Positions 61,265-64,000 of a DNA stretch of 64,000 nucleotides are shown here, piece after piece. The DNA lies in assembly GCA_036495525.1 (NCBI GenBank), contig DASXMR010000084.1:11704-75703 (forward strand). Reading direction: 5' to 3'. The notes beneath the pieces were generated by a model. The model searched no databases. It saw nothing but the letters and a program-made list of their open reading frames with translations, and had not been told where the DNA came from. Every line of letters starts with the position of its first letter. Within the stretch, counting starts at the first letter, position 1. Origin of the DNA: DASXMR01 sp036495525 (GTDB lineage: Bacteria > Actinomycetota > Actinomycetes > Streptosporangiales > Streptosporangiaceae). The translations under genes were made by a program, and so were the position numbers.

Positions 61265-62605
61265 GTGACTTCTTCGCCTTCCGCCGCCACCCCTGCCTCG
61301 GCCGCCTCGGCCAGGACACCAGCTGCTGCCACGACGCCCGCAGTCGCCGCTGCGGCCGCCAGCGAGCAGCTGCCCTCCCGGTTCGGCTACGCCGTGGGCC
61401 TGACCTGCCGCGAGTGCGGCCATTCTGCCGGACTGGGCGGCCACTACGCCTGCGCCGAGTGCTTCGGCCCGCTCGAGGTCAGCTATGAGCTGCCCACGCT
61501 GACCAGGGCGCAGATCGAGGCGGGCCCGCAGAACCTGTGGCGCTACGCCGCGCTGCTACCTGTACCGCCGGACGTGGCGCTGCGGACCAGCACCGAGCCT
61601 GGCTGGACCCGGCTGATCCGCGCCGACCGGCTGGCCGCCGAGCTGGGCATGCGCTCGCTGTGGGTGAAAGACGAGCGCGGTAACCCGACGCACTCGTTCA
61701 AGGACCGCGTCGTCGCGGTGGCGCTGGCCGCGGCCCTGGAGCTCGGCTACCGGGTGCTCGCATGCCCGTCGACCGGCAACCTGGCGAACGCAGTCGCCGC
61801 GGCGGCGGCCAGGGCTGGCATCCGGTCGGTGGTGCTGGTACCGGCCAGCCTGGAGCCGCAGAAGATCACCGCCACCGCCGTGTACGGCGGAACCCTCGCC
61901 GCTGTCGAAGGCAGTTATGACGACGCCAACCGGCTGGCCTGCGAGCTGGCCGAGGAGCACGACGACTGGGCGTTCGTCAACGTGAACGTCCGGCCCTACT
62001 ACGCCGAGGGCTCCAAGACCATCGGCTATGAGATCGCCGAGCAGCTCGGCTGGCGGCTGCCCGAGCAGGTTGTGGTCCCGGTCGCGTCCGGCGCGCAGCT
62101 GGTGAAGATCGGCAAGGCGTTCGATGAGCTGGCATCCCTCGGCCTGGTCGGCGACCAGGCGGTCCGGATCTATGGCGCGCAGGCCAGCGGGTGCGCGCCG
62201 GTGTCGGCCGCCTACCAGGCCGGCCAGGACGTGATCCAGCCGGTCCGGCCGGACACCATCGCCAGGTCACTGGCCATCGGCAATCCGGCTGACGGCCCGT
62301 ACGTGCTCGACACGGTCCGCCGCACCGGCGGCGCGGTGGCCGACGTGGCTGACGAGGAGATAGTGAGCGCGATCCGGCTGCTGGCAGCCACCGAGGGCAT
62401 TTTCGGCGAGACAGCGGTCGGCGTGACGCTGGCGGTGCTGCGAAAGCTGCTGCTGGCCGGCCAGCTCGACCCGGCGGCCGAGACCGTGATCATCAATTCC
62501 GGGGACGGGCTGAAGACGCTCGACCCGGTAGCAGCCGCCATGCCTGCGCTGACGCCTATACCGGCAACCGTGGGCAGCTTCGCCGAGCTGACCGCCGCCG
62601 GCTAG
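61265..62605 (+). CDS. thrC: Threonine synthase, with zinc-ribbon-like head
   Basis: This 446-residue PLP enzyme converts O-phosphohomoserine to threonine. The head has two CxxC pairs (LTCRECGHSAG, YACAECFGPL), as in plant/archaeal-type ThrC. The PLP lysine lies in NPTHSFKDRVVAVAL, the phosphate loop is STGNLANAVA, and NSGDGLKTLD closes the active site. GTG 61265 follows GGAGAAAGG. A SAM riboswitch lies in the leader. No hom or thrB gene is adjacent, so the gene is detached from the usual cluster. Confidence 0.92.
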   Translation: MTSSPSAATPASAASARTPAAATTPAVAAAAASEQLPSRFGYAVGLTCRECGHSAGLGGHYACAECFGPLEVSYELPTLTRAQIEAGPQNLWRYAALLPVPPDVALRTSTEPGWTRLIRADRLAAELGMRSLWVKDERGNPTHSFKDRVVAVALAAALELGYRVLACPSTGNLANAVAAAAARAGIRSVVLVPASLEPQKITATAVYGGTLAAVEGSYDDANRLACELAEEHDDWAFVNVNVRPYYAEGSKTIGYEIAEQLGWRLPEQVVVPVASGAQLVKIGKAFDELASLGLVGDQAVRIYGAQASGCAPVSAAYQAGQDVIQPVRPDTIARSLAIGNPADGPYVLDTVRRTGGAVADVADEEIVSAIRLLAATEGIFGETAVGVTLAVLRKLLLAGQLDPAAETVIINSGDGLKTLDPVAAAMPALTPIPATVGSFAELTAAG

Positions 62606-62875
62606 CCCGGCGTTCAGGGCATGGCTGATGACCTGCGAAAACTCTCTGGCAGTTGGGCTAGCCCCCGCCAGCCGGCCCGGCACCGCGGCTGGATTGGGAT
62701 GTTAGTGGGAGCGGCCGGACCCGGCACGTTGTAGTCTCGTTCCCGGTCGCTGTCGGTACGGCGAGGACGACAAGCTCAGCTTGTGCAGCACGTCAGGCCT
62801 GGTCCGCGATCAACGGGTTCCGCGGTAGCAAGGGCGGGACTCGAAGGCCCGAGCAGAGTTAGGGAGTTGTTGGAA
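62606..62875 (+). promoter_or_regulatory. Long 5' leader of the cold-shock gene
   Basis: The 270 bases ahead of the cspA-like start are probably promoter plus a long untranslated leader, as is usual for cold-shock genes. AAGCTCAGCTT (about 62771-62781) is an exact small hairpin. AGGGAG lies 9 bases before the ATG. The structure was not resolved further. Confidence 0.4.
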
Positions 62876-63076
62876 ATGGCTCAGGGCACCGTCAAGTGGT
62901 TCAACGCGGATAAGGGCTACGGCTTCATCGCGGTCGACGGTGGTAGGGACGTCTTCGTTCACTTCTCGGCTATCCAGTCAGATGGATACCGCAGCCTCGA
63001 AGAAGGCCAGCGGGTCGAGTTCGAGATCACGCAGAGCGACCGCGGCCCGCAGGCTGAGGCAGTACGCACGGTCTAG
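62876..63076 (+). CDS. cspA: Cold-shock protein, CspA family
   Basis: This 66-residue OB-fold RNA chaperone begins MAQGTVKWFNADKGYGFI (RNP1 KGYGFI) and has RNP2 in DVFVHFSAI. It melts RNA structure and is commonly abundant in actinomycetes. The frame is open upstream to 62783 but the conserved N-terminus fixes the start at 62876. A strong terminator follows 15 bases after the stop. Confidence 0.95.
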   Translation: MAQGTVKWFNADKGYGFIAVDGGRDVFVHFSAIQSDGYRSLEEGQRVEFEITQSDRGPQAEAVRTV

Positions 63077-63091
63077 CCGCTCAAGGATCAT

Positions 63092-63129
63092 CGAAGGCCC
63101 GGTCCCGGTCAGCCGGGGCCGGGCCTTCG
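63092..63129 (+). terminator. Intrinsic-type terminator after cspA
   Basis: CGAAGGCCCGGTCCCGG (63092-63108) pairs with CCGGGGCCGGGCCTTCG (63113-63129), a 17-bp stem with one G-U pair and the tetraloop TCAG. It has no long U tract but is one of the most stable hairpins in the window and sits right after cspA. Confidence 0.8.
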
Positions 63130-63197
63130 CACACCCGGTGATAGCCGGGCGTTGCGGCCGGCGCCGGCCTGGGCGGGTTAGTGTGCCAGGCCGCCAG

Positions 63198-63224
63198 CTT
63201 GCACTCTCACCCTCAGAGTGCTAA
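63198..63224 (+). promoter_or_regulatory. CIRCE operator 1 (HrcA site)
   Basis: CTTGCACTC-N9-GAGTGCTAA matches the CIRCE consensus TTAGCACTC-N9-GAGTGCTAA with a perfect right arm and two changes in the left arm. HrcA binds CIRCE to repress groEL until heat shock. Confidence 0.88.
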
Positions 63225-63232
63225 ACAGGGCG

Positions 63233-63259
63233 TTGGCACTCTCGGGGTGAGAGTGATAA
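63233..63259 (+). promoter_or_regulatory. CIRCE operator 2 (HrcA site)
   Basis: TTGGCACTC-N9-GAGTGATAA is a second CIRCE with one change in each arm. It starts 8 bases after the end of the first. The two lie 130-190 bases ahead of the groEL start, within the promoter or early leader. Confidence 0.85.
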
Positions 63260-63391
63260 CGCAGTGACGTGATCGGGGCGACGAGGCCGCTCTGGCGGCA
63301 GGCAGGGACTGCCGCGGGGAACTGGCCGTCCGTCGCGGGCGTCGGCTCGATCGGCACGCAAGGCACAAAGTTCGCAGGAGGACTGGAGCCT

Positions 63392-64000
63392 ATGGCAGCG
63401 AAGATGATCGCGTTCGACGAGGACGCCAGGCGCGGCCTCGAGCGCGGTATGAATCAGCTGGCCGACGTCGTAAAGGTAACCCTCGGCCCCAAGGGCCGCA
63501 ATGTGGTGCTCGAGAAGAAGTGGGGAGCCCCCACGATCACCAACGATGGCGTGTCCATCGCCAAGGAGATCGAGCTCGAGGACCCGTGGGAGAAGATCGG
63601 CGCCGAGCTGGTTAAGGAAGTAGCCAAGAAGACCGACGACGTCGCTGGCGACGGCACCACCACGGCCACCGTGCTCGCGCAGGCGCTGGTCCGTGAGGGG
63701 CTGCGCAACGTGGCGGCGGGCGCAAACACGATGTCGCTCAAGCGCGGCATCGAGGCGGCCGTCGAGCGGGTCAGCGAGGACCTGTCCAAACTCGCCAAGG
63801 ACGTGGAGACCAAGGAGCAAATCGCCTCGACGGCCTCCATCTCGGCCGGCGACACCGCCATCGGCGAGATGATCGCCGAGGCGATGGACAAGGTTGGCAA
63901 GGAAGGCGTCATCACCGTCGAGGAGAGCAACACCTTCGGCCTCGAGCTTGAGCTCACCGAGGGCATGCGCTTCGACAAGGGCTACATCGCGCCGTACTTC
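63392..64000 (+). CDS. groEL: Chaperonin GroEL, N-terminal part
   Basis: The first 203 residues of a GroEL-type chaperonin, cut by the window end. MAAKMIAFDEDARRGLERG, VTLGPKGRNVVLEKKWGAPT, ITNDGVSIAKEIELEDPWE and the ATPase motif AGDGTTTATVLAQAL (catalytic Asp) are all present. No groES precedes it, so it is the solitary type (GroEL2 of mycobacteria and streptomycetes). Two CIRCE sites lie upstream. GGAGGACTGGAG precedes the ATG. Confidence 0.97.
   Translation, partial: MAAKMIAFDEDARRGLERGMNQLADVVKVTLGPKGRNVVLEKKWGAPTITNDGVSIAKEIELEDPWEKIGAELVKEVAKKTDDVAGDGTTTATVLAQALVREGLRNVAAGANTMSLKRGIEAAVERVSEDLSKLAKDVETKEQIASTASISAGDTAIGEMIAEAMDKVGKEGVITVEESNTFGLELELTEGMRFDKGYIAPYF

Overview
The window is high-GC DNA from an actinomycete. 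Three gene orders are shared with Mycobacterium and its relatives: a YbjN-like gene, mshA, gpm1, senX3 and regX3 (12.0-16.7 kb); lpqE, carD, ispF, cysS and an rlmB-like gene, here broken up by insertions (16.8-27.8 kb); and DUF3263 with otsB and otsA (58.3-61.0 kb). Mycothiol synthesis (MshA), a PPOX-class F420-type protein, DUF2637, CarD and CIRCE-controlled groEL agree with this. The genus cannot be fixed from the sequence. GTG starts and 4-base GTGA or ATGA gene overlaps are very common.

Layout. 0-4.3 kb: the edge of an APC permease, then a divalent-cation locus made of a soluble PRC/MgtE-N/CBS protein, an M-box magnesium riboswitch, a proline-rich leader ORF and an NRAMP-related magnesium transporter. 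4.4-7.6 kb: alpha-methylacyl-CoA racemase and a secreted pentapeptide-repeat protein. 7.8-11.4 kb: a five-gene redox operon (small membrane protein, ApbE, ferric-reductase-like heme protein, NuoF-like flavoprotein, ferredoxin) joined by four successive GTGA overlaps. 11.7-16.7 kb: csoR, ybjN-like, mshA, gpm1, senX3-regX3. 16.8-20.7 kb: lpqE, a membrane protein, carD, ispF, a DUF2637 protein. 20.9-25.2 kb: an HmgA-like dioxygenase, an acyl/oxalyl-CoA ligase, a PanE-like reductase and a PPOX-class protein. 25.2-31.9 kb: cysS, an rRNA methyltransferase, a PCMT-like methyltransferase, PPK2, two small proteins and an L,D-transpeptidase. 31.9-34.6 kb: a polar amino-acid ABC importer, followed by an IS110-family element (34.6-36.1 kb) with a candidate bridge-RNA end. 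36.2-43.3 kb: an LmeA-like protein and an oligopeptide ABC importer with a fused double ATPase. 43.4-48.8 kb: a four-gene minus-strand lipid operon headed by a PAP2/wax-ester-synthase fusion. 49.1-53.1 kb: tRNA-Thr with a GNAT gene directly behind it, an APH-like kinase, an Asp-box propeller coupled to a MoaD-like protein, and an acyltransferase. 53.2-58.2 kb: a very large membrane-anchored subtilase-like protein whose catalytic triad positions are all substituted, and a DUF62 SAM hydrolase. 58.3-64.0 kb: DUF3263, otsB, otsA, a SAM-riboswitch-controlled threonine synthase, a cold-shock gene with a strong terminator, and groEL behind two CIRCE operators.

The strongest candidates for undescribed biology are: the M-box whose predicted platform controls the start codon of a 31-codon leader ORF ahead of an NRAMP-type Mg2+ transporter; the PAP2-WS/DGAT fusion with its glycosyltransferase and flippase-like neighbours; the pseudo-subtilase with a cytoplasmic repeat tail of about 940 residues; and the redox operon with a tiny membrane protein ending in TSGAS, a sequence resembling an ApbE flavin-acceptor site. 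Functions are inferred from motifs read by eye; no database search was run.
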